A stretch of DNA of 64,000 bases from Streptomyces sp. TLI_105 (GTDB lineage: Bacteria > Actinomycetota > Actinomycetes > Streptomycetales > Streptomycetaceae). Position 1 is the first letter of the stretch. Every line of letters starts with the position of its first letter. Below the pieces are notes generated by a model. It did no database searches. It had not been told where the DNA came from and worked only from the letters and a program-made list of their open reading frames with translations. Where the stretch lies: contig NZ_FNSM01000001.1 of NCBI RefSeq assembly GCF_900105415.1, positions 3,386,501 through 3,450,500 on the forward strand, in the 5' to 3' direction. The position numbers and the translations under genes are program-made. Shown piece after piece: positions 34,491 to 44,632 of this stretch.

Positions 34491-34804
34491 TCGTCTGACA
34501 CCCTGTCAGATAACCTGGTCCCGGGCCCTAGGTCCAAAGGATGAGGCGGAATCCGACTTTCCGGAACCTCCGGGCAGCGACAGATCGTGACAATTCAAGA
34601 CAAGAGGGCGTCTCAAAAAGAGGTCCATGATGTGAGAAGTCCCGGGAAGGGCCCCCTTACCGTCGTAGGGTGGGCCTCGGGACGGAAGGTGATCTCCGAG
34701 GATCGGCGAGGGATCGACGATCGATCGCTGGTCACCGGCCGCGCCCCGAGCCTTCTCCCCGCCTCCGGCGGAGAGTCCCCTTGCCGCGAGGGAGGTCCAG
34801 TTCA
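34491..34804 (+). promoter_or_regulatory. korA upstream region with perfect palindrome
   Basis: 314 bases between the response regulator stop and korA, with no gene seen. It opens with a perfect inverted repeat TCTGACA-CCC-TGTCAGA (34494-34510), which is AT-richer than local terminators and has no U-run. A TTCCGGAA palindrome (34559-34566), a TAGGGT hexamer that could be a -10 element (34666-34671) and a GGGAGGT ribosome binding site for korA follow. The first palindrome could be an operator for the neighbouring regulator or a weak terminator. Confidence 0.5.
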
Positions 34805-36734
34805 GTGACCAGCCAGGTCAGTAGCGAGGCCGGTGAGGCCCTGGTCGGGGAGCAGCGCAGCGCCCCGGCGACGCCCCACCACGGCACCGAGAAGGAAGTG
34901 CGCCGGCTCGACCGGGTGATCATCCGCTTCGCGGGTGACTCCGGTGACGGCATGCAGCTCACGGGTGACCGCTTCACCTCGGAGACGGCGTCCTTCGGGA
35001 ACGACCTCTCCACGCTGCCGAACTTCCCGGCCGAGATCCGGGCGCCCGCCGGCACCCTGCCGGGCGTGTCGTCCTTCCAGCTGCACTTCGCCGACCACGA
35101 CATCCTGACCCCGGGCGACGCCCCGAACGTGCTGGTCGCGATGAACCCCGCCGCCCTCAAGGCGAACATCGGGGACGTGCCGCGCGGCGGCGAGATCATC
35201 GTCAACACGGACGAGTTCGCCAAGCGCGCCATGGCCAAGGTCGGGTACGCCTCCTCGCCCCTGGAGGACGGCTCGCTCGACGGCTACCGGGTGCACCCGG
35301 TGCCGCTGACGACGCTGACCCTGGAGGCGCTCAAGGACTTCGGCCTGTCCCGGAAGGAGGCCGAGCGGAGCAAGAACATGTTCGCGCTCGGGCTGCTCTC
35401 CTGGATGTACCACCGCCCGACCGAGGGCACCGAGACCTTCCTGCGCCAGAAGTTCGCGAAGAAGCCGGAGATCGCCGAGGCCAACGTGGCCGCCTTCCGG
35501 GCCGGCTGGAACTTCGGGGAGACGACCGAGGACTTCGCGGTCTCCTACGAGGTCGCGCCCGCGACCCGGGCCTTCCCCACCGGCACGTACCGGAACATCT
35601 CGGGGAACCTGGCCCTCTCGTACGGCCTGATCGCCGCCGGCCGCCAGGCGGACCTGCCGCTCTACCTCGGCTCGTACCCGATCACCCCGGCCTCGGACAT
35701 CCTGCACGAGCTGTCGAAGCACAAGAACTTCGGCGTGCGGACCTTCCAGGCGGAGGACGAGATCGCCGGGATCGGCGCCGCGCTCGGCGCGGCCTTCGGC
35801 GGCTCCCTCGCCGTGACCACCACGAGCGGCCCCGGTGTGGCGCTCAAGTCCGAGACCATCGGACTCGCCGTCTCCCTGGAGCTGCCGCTCCTCGTCGTCG
35901 ACATCCAGCGCGGCGGACCCTCCACCGGTCTGCCCACCAAGACGGAGCAGGCCGACCTCCTCCAGGCCATGTACGGCCGCAACGGCGAGGCGCCGGTGCC
36001 GGTCGTGGCCCCGAGGACGCCCGCCGACTGCTTCGACGCGGCCCTCGACGCCGCCCGCATCGCGCTCACGTACCGCACGCCGGTCTTCCTGCTCTCCGAC
36101 GGCTACCTGGCCAACGGCTCCGAGCCCTGGCGCGTCCCGGACGTCGGCGAGCTCCCCGACCTGCGGACCCTGTTCGCCACCGGCCCGAACCACGAGCTCG
36201 CCGACGGCACCGAGGTCTTCTGGCCCTACAAGCGCGACCCGGAGACCCTCGCCCGCCCCTGGGCCGTGCCCGGCACCCCCGGCCTCGAACACCGCATCGG
36301 CGGCATCGAGAAGCAGGACGGCACCGGCAACATCTCGTACGACCCCGCGAACCACGAGTTCATGGTCCGCACCCGCCAGGCCAAGATCGACGGCATCGAG
36401 GTGCCGGACGTCGAGGTCGACGACCCGGACGGCGCGAGCACCCTGGTCCTCGGCTGGGGCTCCACCTACGGGCCGATCACGGCGGCCGTCCGCCGCCTGC
36501 GGCGCGCCGGCAGCCCGATCGCCCAGGCCCATCTGCGCCACCTCAACCCCTTCCCGAAGAACCTCGGCGAGGTGCTGAAGGGGTACGAGAAGGTCGTCGT
36601 CCCCGAGATGAACCTCGGCCAGCTCGCCACCCTCGTCCGGGCGAAGTACCTCGTCGACGCCCGCAGCCACACCCAGGTCAACGGCATGCCGTTCAAGGCC
36701 GAGCAGCTCGCCGCCGCCCTCAAGGAGGTCATCG

Positions 36735-36742
<8 letters not shown>
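34805..36742 (+). CDS. korA: 2-oxoglutarate:ferredoxin oxidoreductase, alpha (gamma-alpha fusion) subunit
   Basis: 645 residues. It is the larger subunit of the two-subunit, oxygen-tolerant type of 2-oxoacid:ferredoxin oxidoreductase, which makes succinyl-CoA from 2-oxoglutarate and reduces ferredoxin. An N-terminal gamma domain (about 38-230; RVIIRFAGDSGDGMQLTGDR) is fused to the alpha/pyrimidine-binding domain (about 250-645; YPITPASDILHEL, FQAEDEIAGIGAALGAAFGG, TSGPGVALKSE). GTG start at 34805 follows GGGAGGT by 9 bases; the longer open frame to 34670 has no site. The last 8 bases overlap korB. No ferredoxin gene lies in the window. Confidence 0.93.
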
Positions 36743-37787
<1,045 letters not shown>

Positions 37788-37800
37788 CAGCCGTACGGGA

Positions 37801-37826
37801 GCCCGGTCCGCACCCGCGGGCCGGGC
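37801..37826. terminator. Bidirectional terminator between korB and the kinase operon
   Basis: Stem GCCCGG (37801-37806) with CCGGGC (37821-37826) and an inner CCGC/GCGG pairing, 13 bases past the korB stop and 7 bases from the end of the convergent kinase gene. Confidence 0.65.
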
Positions 37827-37832
37827 CCTTCG

Positions 37833-40013
37833 TCAGTCCTCCTTCGCGGCGGTCGCGAAGGGGCCCAGGTAGGTGGGGACCCCGCCGCGCACCTGCCAGA
37901 AGAAGACCGCCTTCAGCTCCGCGTCCTTGCTGTTCCTCAGGTCGGGCCGATACGCCTTCGCGATCCCCTCGTACGGGGCCTGGCGCAGGCCGCTCGTGAC
38001 CGCGGGGGCCACGTACTCCGCCTTGTTCGCGAGCGCCGTGCGCAGCGCCTGCGCGATCCAGTGCACGGTGTCGTACGTCTCCGTCGCGTACCGCTCGACG
38101 GGTGCCGTCGCGGGCAGCTTCCAGCGCTCGCGGTACGCGGCGGTGAACTGCTTGCCGGCCGGCATGCGGCCGGGGTCGACGTAGCTGGTGCCGAAGTACC
38201 AGCCCTCCGCCGCCGGGCCCGCCAGGCTCAGGAACTCGGGCTGGAGCACCTGCTCCCCGGTGCCGCACGCGCCCTTGAACCCCTGACGAACCAGCGCCTT
38301 GGCGCACAGCGCGGCCCGCCGCGGCGAGGTCCCCGCGTAGTACAGGCTGTCGGGGCCAGTCGCGAGGGCCTGCCGTACGGCGGACTCGAAGTCCTCGCTG
38401 CCCGCCTCCACCGGGTGGGAGGTGACGCCGCCGCTGGGGGACGAAGGGGGGTACTCCCTCAGGAGCCTGGCGGCGAACCAGCTCGCTCGTCCGCCCGCCC
38501 GGTCCTCGATGACGGCGGTCCTACGGCGGTCGTGCTCGTTCAGCCACCGGGCAAAGGCCACGACCATAATGTCGGGCGAGGCCCGGGCCTCGAAATAGGC
38601 CTGGTCATTGCCCTGTCCGGCGAGGTCCGATGCCAGCGTCGAGGCGACCACACTCACCAGCGGGACCTTGTGGGCGAAGAGTTCGTCGTGGGTGGCGATG
38701 TCGGTCCCCGTGACCGTCGGGCCGAGCACGGCGGCCAGGTTCCCGAGGCCGGCCAGAGTACGGGCGGCCGCCTTGGCGCGCTTCGGGTCTCCCCCGTCGT
38801 CGAGGACCTTCAGGGCCAGGTCGAAGGGGCGGTCGGCGCGTGCGTTGAGGGTCTCCACGGCGAGCCGCGCCCCGCGCTCCTGCGCCCGCCCGTCGGCCTT
38901 CGTGGCTCCACTCAGATCGGTGACGACGCCGATCGTGTACGCGGCGAGCCGGGCGCCCGTGCCCGTACCGCCGCCGCCTGCGCTTCCGGGGGGCGTACGG
39001 CTCAGCAGGTAGGCCGTCAGGCCCCCGGCGCCCGCGACGGCCACCGCCGCGCCGCCGATCAGGAACCGGCGGCGCGAAGTGCCCTGCGGCGGCTCATCGT
39101 CCACGAGCACTGTGGGGTCCGGCACCGGCAGGTCGAGGACCCGCGAGGAGCGCCGGCCGATCAGGGCGGGCAGGCCGTCCGGCAGCCAGTCTCCCGCCGG
39201 GCCGTCCGCCCGCCCCAGGGCCTCGCGGACCTCGGCGGCCGTGGGCCGGTCCGCCGGGTCCTTGGCCAGACAGGCCGTGACCAGGGGCAGGATCGTGTCC
39301 GGCACCTCGGCGAGGTCGGGTTCCTCGTGGACGGTCCGGTAGACGACGGCCGCCACCGCGCCCGTACCGAAAGGGCGTTCACCGGTGAGCGCGTACGCGA
39401 GGACACAGCCGAGCGAGAACACGTCGGCGGCCGGTCCGACCTCTCCCGAGCCGGCCACGCGGGCCTGTTCGGGGGCGAGGAAGCCGGGGGTGCCGATCAT
39501 CGCGTCGGTGGCGGTCAGGGCGGTCGCCCCGGCGGTCCTGGCGATGCCGAAGTCGATCAGCCGGGGCCCGTCGAGCGCGAGGAGGACGTTGCCGGGCTTG
39601 ACGTCCCGGTGGACCAGCCCTGCCTCGTGCATGTCGGTGAGGGCGTCGGCGAGCCGGGCGCCGAGGGCCCGTACGGTCGTCTCGGGCAGCGCGCCGTGCA
39701 GGCCCACGGCCTCGGCGAGCGAGGGCCCCGGCACGTACTCGGTGGCCAGCCACGGCTCGCGGGCCTCCGGGTCGGCGCCGAGGACGCGGACGACCCAGCG
39801 CCCCGTGATGCGTTCGGCGGCCCGCGCCTCGCGGCGGAACCGTTCCCGGAAGCCGGGGTCGGCGGCGTGCTCGGCACGGATCAGCTTGAGCGCGGCGAGC
39901 GCGCCGCCGGTCGAGCGGGCGAGGTAGACCACGCCCATGCCACCGGCGCCGAGCCGCCCGAGCAGCCGGTACCCGGCGATCGTCGACGGATCGGCCTTGC
40001 GGAGCGGCTGCAC
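37833..40013 (-). CDS. Ser/Thr protein kinase fused to extracytoplasmic ligand-binding receptor (1)
   Basis: 726 residues. A complete PknB-type kinase domain (about 14-270) has [15 protein letters not shown], Lys43, HRDVKPGN (135-142), DFG (154-156) and APE (180-182). A membrane segment follows at about 318-338, preceded by TSRRRFL (312-318), which matches a twin-arginine signal. Residues about 355-726 are a Leu/Ile/Val-binding (type I periplasmic) fold starting IGVVTDLSGATKADGRAQER. The protein probably senses an extracellular amino-acid-like ligand and signals by phosphorylation. GTG start at 40013, 4 bases after the stop of the paralogous kinase upstream. Last gene of a three-gene operon convergent to korB. 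Confidence 0.9.
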   Translation of the reverse strand: MQPLRKADPSTIAGYRLLGRLGAGGMGVVYLARSTGGALAALKLIRAEHAADPGFRERFRREARAAERITGRWVVRVLGADPEAREPWLATEYVPGPSLAEAVGLHGALPETTVRALGARLADALTDMHEAGLVHRDVKPGNVLLALDGPRLIDFGIARTAGATALTATDAMIGTPGFLAPEQARVAGSGEVGPAADVFSLGCVLAYALTGERPFGTGAVAAVVYRTVHEEPDLAEVPDTILPLVTACLAKDPADRPTAAEVREALGRADGPAGDWLPDGLPALIGRRSSRVLDLPVPDPTVLVDDEPPQGTSRRRFLIGGAAVAVAGAGGLTAYLLSRTPPGSAGGGGTGTGARLAAYTIGVVTDLSGATKADGRAQERGARLAVETLNARADRPFDLALKVLDDGGDPKRAKAAARTLAGLGNLAAVLGPTVTGTDIATHDELFAHKVPLVSVVASTLASDLAGQGNDQAYFEARASPDIMVVAFARWLNEHDRRRTAVIEDRAGGRASWFAARLLREYPPSSPSGGVTSHPVEAGSEDFESAVRQALATGPDSLYYAGTSPRRAALCAKALVRQGFKGACGTGEQVLQPEFLSLAGPAAEGWYFGTSYVDPGRMPAGKQFTAAYRERWKLPATAPVERYATETYDTVHWIAQALRTALANKAEYVAPAVTSGLRQAPYEGIAKAYRPDLRNSKDAELKAVFFWQVRGGVPTYLGPFATAAKED

Positions 40014-40017
40014 GGGC

Positions 40018-42249
40018 TCAGTCCTTCTTCTCGTTCTGCGCGGGCTTGTTCGGCAGCAGGGGTGCGGCGCCCACCGGCTGGTACGCGCCGTTCCGCACCG
40101 CGTAGACGTACGTGCCGCCGGGGCTCAGTTCGCCCGTCTCGTTGAACATCAGGGACCCCGTGGCGCCGGTGTACTTCTGCTTGCGCAGTGCGGCCCACAG
40201 ACCCTTGCGGGCGGGCTTGCGGCCGGCCTTCGCGTCAGCCGCGAGCTGCCCGATCGTCATCGTGACCACGTCGTACGACTCGCCCGCGTAGTACGCGGGG
40301 GCCGCGCCGTACCGCTTCCGGTGGGCGGCGTTGAAGGTGGCGGCCGACTTCAGCGTGGCGGGGTCGGCGACGGGAGCGCACACGAACCAGCCCTCGGCGT
40401 CCGCCCCGCCGCGCGCGAGGAAGTCCGGGCCGAAGACGGCCTGGCCGGTGAACCTCGGCCCCTTGAAGCCGAGTTCGGTGAGCGCTCGGGCCGCGAGGAC
40501 GGCGGTGTCCGTGATTCCGCAGTGGACGTACGCGTCGATGCCGGCCTCGATCATCTCGCCGATGACCCGGCGGTAGTCGCGCGCGGTGGCCCGGGCCGGG
40601 ACGACCCGGTAGTGCGGGGTGATCCCGGCCTGTCCGTAGCCGAAGCGCACGCCGCCGGTGACCTGCCAGCTGTACGCGTCCTCGGTCCGGTCCTCCAGGA
40701 CGCCGGGACGGCTGAGGTTCGGCAACAGGGTGGTGGCGTTGGCGAGGTGGGAGCCGGCGAAGATGTGGCTCGGGATGGCCCGCAGAACCGTGTTGTTGGG
40801 CGGGCTCCCGTCGGCCCGCAGGGTGAGCAGGTTGTATCCGGCCGAGACCGTGATCAGCGGGAGTCCGGCCTCCTCGAAGGCGGGCAGGACGGCGAGGCCG
40901 ACGACGTCGGTGGTGGCGCCGAGGACGGCGATCACCCCCGGGTCGGTTGTCAGGACCTTGGCGCGTTCCGCGGCCCGGGCCGCGTCGCCCCGGTCGTCGA
41001 CGACCTTCAGTTCGAGCGTGAAGGGCTTGTCCTCGCGGGCGTTGAACTGCTCGACCGCCAGCCGTGCCCCGCGCTCCTGGGCCTGCCCGATCACCTTGGC
41101 GGGGCCGGAGAGGTCGGCGAGGACGCCGATTGCCCAACCGGTGCGGGGCGGCGTGGTCTTCTTGCCGTCTCCCCGGGTGTCCCGGTCGTCGCCGAACCCC
41201 GCCCAGACGGCGCCGCCGCCGCCCAACGCGAGCACGGCGCCACCCGCGGCGAGCAGGAAGCCGCGCCGGCTCTTCGGGGGCGGTGCGGGGGTCGTGCCCG
41301 GCTCGGTGGTGTCGATCTCGGGGAGCGCGAGCATCCGGGCGGAGCGTTCGGCGATGGTACGGACGACGGGGGCGGGCAGCCATTCGGCGCCGCCGCGCGG
41401 GGTGTCCTCGACGAGCTGTACGCCGACCTCGGCCGCGGTGGGCCGGGCGGCCGGGTCCTTGGCGAGGCAGGCCCGGACGAGGTCGAGCAGTCCCTCGGGT
41501 ACGTCGGTGAGGTCGGGCTCGTCGTGGACGGTGCGGTACATGAGGGCGTCCACGGCACCGGTGCCGAAGGGCGGGCGGCCGGTCGCCGCGTACGCGAGGA
41601 GGCAGCCGAGGGCGAAGACGTCGGCGGGCGGGCCGATGGCGTCGGTGCGGGCCTCGGCCTGCTCGGGGGCGAGGAAGCCGGGGGTGCCGACGACCATGTC
41701 GGTGGCGGTGAGGGCAGTCTCTCCGGTGGCGCGGGCGATGCCGAAGTCGATGAGGCGGGGCCCGTCGACGGCGAGGAGGACGTTGCCGGGTTTGACGTCG
41801 CGGTGGACGAGCCCGGCCGCGTGGACGGCGGCGAGGGCGCGGGCGACGGACCAGCCGAGGAGGCGGACGGACCGCTCGGGCAGGGGGCCGTGCGCGGCGA
41901 CGGCCTCGCCGAGGGAGGGTCCCGCGACGAAGGCGGTGGCCATCCACGGCTCGGGGGCGTCCGGGTCGGCACCGGTGACGGGCACGGCCCAGGGGCTGGA
42001 GACCCGGCGTGCGGCCTCGACCTCACGGCGGAAGCGGGCCCGGAAGTCGGGCTGGTCCGCCTGGTCGGCGCGGGTGACCTTGACGGCGGCGAGTTCACCG
42101 GCGGCGGTGCGGCCCAGGTAGACGACGCCCATGCCGCCGGCACCGAGCCGGCCGAGGAGCCGGTAGCCGGCGATCGTGGACGGGTCGGAGGGCAGCAGGG
42201 GCTGGAGGTCGCCGGGCTGGGGCTCGGGCTGCGGGGCAGCGGTGCTCAC
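40018..42249 (-). CDS. Ser/Thr protein kinase fused to extracytoplasmic ligand-binding receptor (2)
   Basis: 743 residues and a paralogue of the next gene. Kinase domain about 29-285 with [15 protein letters not shown], Lys57, HRDVKPGN (149-156), DFG (168-170) and APE (194-196). A Pro-rich linker (TTPAPPPKS) leads to KSRRGFL (326-332), again twin-arginine-like, and one membrane helix (about 331-351). The C-terminal receptor of about 370 residues ([20 protein letters not shown]) has the ABC-type branched-amino-acid-binding fold. GTG start overlaps the stop of the upstream lipoprotein gene (GTGA), so the three are coupled. Ligand and phosphorylation targets are unknown. Confidence 0.9.
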   Translation of the reverse strand: MSTAAPQPEPQPGDLQPLLPSDPSTIAGYRLLGRLGAGGMGVVYLGRTAAGELAAVKVTRADQADQPDFRARFRREVEAARRVSSPWAVPVTGADPDAPEPWMATAFVAGPSLGEAVAAHGPLPERSVRLLGWSVARALAAVHAAGLVHRDVKPGNVLLAVDGPRLIDFGIARATGETALTATDMVVGTPGFLAPEQAEARTDAIGPPADVFALGCLLAYAATGRPPFGTGAVDALMYRTVHDEPDLTDVPEGLLDLVRACLAKDPAARPTAAEVGVQLVEDTPRGGAEWLPAPVVRTIAERSARMLALPEIDTTEPGTTPAPPPKSRRGFLLAAGGAVLALGGGGAVWAGFGDDRDTRGDGKKTTPPRTGWAIGVLADLSGPAKVIGQAQERGARLAVEQFNAREDKPFTLELKVVDDRGDAARAAERAKVLTTDPGVIAVLGATTDVVGLAVLPAFEEAGLPLITVSAGYNLLTLRADGSPPNNTVLRAIPSHIFAGSHLANATTLLPNLSRPGVLEDRTEDAYSWQVTGGVRFGYGQAGITPHYRVVPARATARDYRRVIGEMIEAGIDAYVHCGITDTAVLAARALTELGFKGPRFTGQAVFGPDFLARGGADAEGWFVCAPVADPATLKSAATFNAAHRKRYGAAPAYYAGESYDVVTMTIGQLAADAKAGRKPARKGLWAALRKQKYTGATGSLMFNETGELSPGGTYVYAVRNGAYQPVGAAPLLPNKPAQNEKKD

Positions 42250-43088
42250 GACTGGACCTCCAACTGCTCCTGGACGCGATTCAGCATGGTGACGAGGGCG
42301 TTGACCTGGGGCTGGATCGTGCCCGTGGTCGTGGCCGTGGCCGTCTCGCTGTAGCCGGCGGCGCCCTTGACCACGACGGCGACGGTGACCTGGCCGATCC
42401 GGGACTGGGTCCAGCCGTACTGCTGCTTCCCCTTCACGCCGTCGCGCTCGTAGAAGCCGCGTTCGCCGAGGGAGTCCTCGGCGGTGTACATGCCGTCTCT
42501 GCCGAACGAGTTGCCGACCGAGATGAGCCCGGAGATGCGCTCGCCGGCGCGCAGCCGCTGGTCGGGGCAGCGCAGCGCCTCTTCGAGGGTGGAGGCCATC
42601 TCCCAGTCGGCGTCGGTCGCGGTGCGGTGCACGGTGACGGTGGAGGCGACCCGAAGGTTGCCCTTGCCGCCGGCGGCCGGGATCTCGCTGTACGCGGTGA
42701 CGCTGTAGAGCACCGTCGAGGGACGGCTGCCGGTCTCCCAGGAGCAGGTCTCATCGAGCACCGGCCAGTACTCCGGGTCGCTGAGGTACGGGCTGCGCTT
42801 GACGTACTCGGGGCCCCAGGCGTCGGGACCTGCGACGACGGCGAGGGCGAGGCGCCTGGCCTCGGCCTCCGTCTTCGGCGCGCGCTTCGGATCCGGGGTG
42901 AATTCGAAGGCGGTCGGCGTGGGAGTGGGCGTCGCGGTCGGGGCCTTGGTCGGGGCCGCCGTCGCGCTCGTACTCCCCTTGTCGTCGGGTTCCCTCCCGT
43001 CGTCGCCGGTACTGCAGCCGGTCGCGATCAGCCCGCCCACCATCACGGCACAGCAGGCGCGCAGCAGTCTTCGGTCCCCGTACGCCAC
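42246..43088 (-). CDS. Secreted lipoprotein of unknown function, kinase operon
   Basis: 280 residues. The signal peptide ends in the lipobox IATGC (Cys25), followed by a Thr/Pro/Ala-rich linker (about 40-65) that would span the cell wall. The folded part (about 70-280) is not recognised. GTG start with GGGGGAG 4 bases upstream. First gene of an operon with two receptor-type Ser/Thr kinases; a surface lipoprotein there could present or bind the signal that the kinases sense, but this is inference from the operon only. Confidence 0.8.
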   Translation of the reverse strand: MAYGDRRLLRACCAVMVGGLIATGCSTGDDGREPDDKGSTSATAAPTKAPTATPTPTPTAFEFTPDPKRAPKTEAEARRLALAVVAGPDAWGPEYVKRSPYLSDPEYWPVLDETCSWETGSRPSTVLYSVTAYSEIPAAGGKGNLRVASTVTVHRTATDADWEMASTLEEALRCPDQRLRAGERISGLISVGNSFGRDGMYTAEDSLGERGFYERDGVKGKQQYGWTQSRIGQVTVAVVVKGAAGYSETATATTTGTIQPQVNALVTMLNRVQEQLEVQS

Positions 43089-43171
43089 AGCTCCCCCACG
43101 GTCTTCACGGATTCCCCCGATCGGTGAGCAGATCGTACGGCTCCGTGAATCAACTCGCCGGGGCTACAACC

Positions 43172-43573
43172 TCATTGGGACACCTCGCGCACCGTGTCGT
43201 AACGCACACGCGCCTCCTCGACCGCGTCGAGGCTGTTCGCGGTCCAGCGTGCGAGTTCCCAGACCCGGTGGGCGGCCTCCGCCCCGAGGGGGGTGAGGGT
43301 GTAGTCGACGCGGGGCGGGATGACGGGCTTGGCGTCGCGGTGGACGAAGCCGTCGCGCTCCAGGGTCTGGAGCGTCTGCGTGAGCATCTTCTCGCTGACG
43401 CCGCCGATCGCGCGGCGCAGCTCGCTGAAGCGGTACGAGCGCTCGCGCAGGGCGATCAGGATCAGGACGCCCCAGCGGCTGGTGACGTGCTCCAGGACGC
43501 GGCGCTCCGGGCACATGGCATCGGCCACGACGGGCTGCGGCAGGACGCGCGGCTCCTTCTCGCTTACTCCCAT
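43172..43573 (-). CDS. HxlR-family transcriptional regulator
   Basis: 133 residues, winged-helix HxlR type: a conserved Cys near the N-terminus (ADAMCPERRVLEHVTSRWGV), then ERSYRFSELRRAIGGVSEKM, TLQTLERDGFVHRDA and PPRVDYTLTPLG. The N-terminal cysteine is the redox- or quinone-sensing residue in relatives such as YodB and QorR. It is divergent from a quinone-oxidoreductase-like gene. The 97-base gap holds several GTAC-containing half-sites, so it probably represses that gene and responds to quinone or thiol stress. Confidence 0.92.
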   Translation of the reverse strand: MGVSEKEPRVLPQPVVADAMCPERRVLEHVTSRWGVLILIALRERSYRFSELRRAIGGVSEKMLTQTLQTLERDGFVHRDAKPVIPPRVDYTLTPLGAEAAHRVWELARWTANSLDAVEEARVRYDTVREVSQ

Positions 43574-43577
43574 ACCA

Positions 43578-43635
43578 GTACCTTACTTCAAAGTGGGTAC
43601 TTACGAATCGTTAGCGCACGCCGTACGGTAAGTAC
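43578..43635. promoter_or_regulatory. Candidate HxlR operators, GTAC half-sites
   Basis: The gap between hxlR and the reductase gene contains AGTACCTTACTT (43578-43589), GTACTTAC (43597-43604) and its exact complement GTAAGTAC (43628-43635), plus GTACGG at 43623. These are consistent with paired binding sites for a dimeric winged-helix regulator. Confidence 0.55.
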
Positions 43636-43670
43636 ATCGCCCACCGCACCCCACGGGAAAAGGAAGCACC

Positions 43671-44537
43671 ATGAGCATCGTCGTCACCGGAGCCACCGGC
43701 CAGCTCGGCCGCCTCGTCGTCACCGAGCTGCTGGCCCGCGTCCCCGCCCGGTCCGTCGTCGCCGTCGTCCGCGACAAGGCCAAGGCCGCCGACCTGGCCG
43801 AGCGCGGGGTCGAGCTGCGCGTCGCCGACTACGACGAGCCCGAGACCCTGGCCGGCGTCTTCGCGGCCGGCGACCGGGTGCTGCTGATCTCGGGCCACGA
43901 GATCGGGCGGCGGGTGGCGCAGCACACCGCCGTCGTGACCGCCGCGAAGGCCGCGGGCGTCGCCCAGCTCGCGTACACCGGCATCCTCGGCGGACCGGAC
44001 GCCGGCCTCGTCCTCGCCGAGGAGCACAAGGGCACCGAGCAGGCGATCCTCGACTCCGGCCTGCCGTACACCTTCCTCCGCAACGGCTGGTACACCGAGA
44101 ACTACACGGCCAACCTCGCGCCCGTCCTCGCCCACGGCGCCGTCGTCGCCAACGCCGGCGAGGGCCGGGTCGCCTCCGCCGCGCGCGCCGACTACGCGGC
44201 CGCGGCCGCCGTCGTGCTGACCGGCCCGCTCGACGAGCACCTGGGCCGGGCGTACGAGCTGAACGGCGACGTCTCGTGGTCGTTCGCCGAGTACGCGGCC
44301 GAGGTCGCCCGGCAGTCCGGTCAGGAGATCACGTACTCGGACGTGCCCGCCGCCACCCACCTGGAGATCCTCGTCGGCGCCGGGGTGCCGCAGCCCTTCG
44401 CCGAGATCCTGGTCGACATCGACGAGGCCGTGGCACGCGGCGAGCTGGCGGCGCGCGGCGACGACCTGGCCCGGCTGATCGGCCGCCCGACCACCCCGAT
44501 CACGGAGACGATCAAGGACGCGCTCGCCGCCTCGTGA
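43671..44537 (+). CDS. NmrA/QorB-like NAD(P)H:quinone oxidoreductase
   Basis: 288-residue atypical SDR. The Rossmann motif TGATGQLGRLVV starts at residue 6 and matches E. coli QorB-like proteins along its length: LLISGHEIGRRVAQH, AYTGILGG, EQAILDSGLPYTFLRNGWYT and the late FAEILVDIDEAVARGEL. Relatives reduce quinones with NADPH. The start at 43671 has AAAAGGAA upstream. It is divergent from an HxlR regulator with GTAC-type sites between, the same pairing as the qorR-type quinone response systems. Confidence 0.9.
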   Translation: MSIVVTGATGQLGRLVVTELLARVPARSVVAVVRDKAKAADLAERGVELRVADYDEPETLAGVFAAGDRVLLISGHEIGRRVAQHTAVVTAAKAAGVAQLAYTGILGGPDAGLVLAEEHKGTEQAILDSGLPYTFLRNGWYTENYTANLAPVLAHGAVVANAGEGRVASAARADYAAAAAVVLTGPLDEHLGRAYELNGDVSWSFAEYAAEVARQSGQEITYSDVPAATHLEILVGAGVPQPFAEILVDIDEAVARGELAARGDDLARLIGRPTTPITETIKDALAAS

Positions 44538-44632
44538 CGCTGTCATGACCGTATGGCGGTACGGGCATGACAACCCGCCCCGTGCGGCGCTACCTTCGAC
44601 GGAACAGCGCGGCACAGGGCGGGAGGTCCAGG

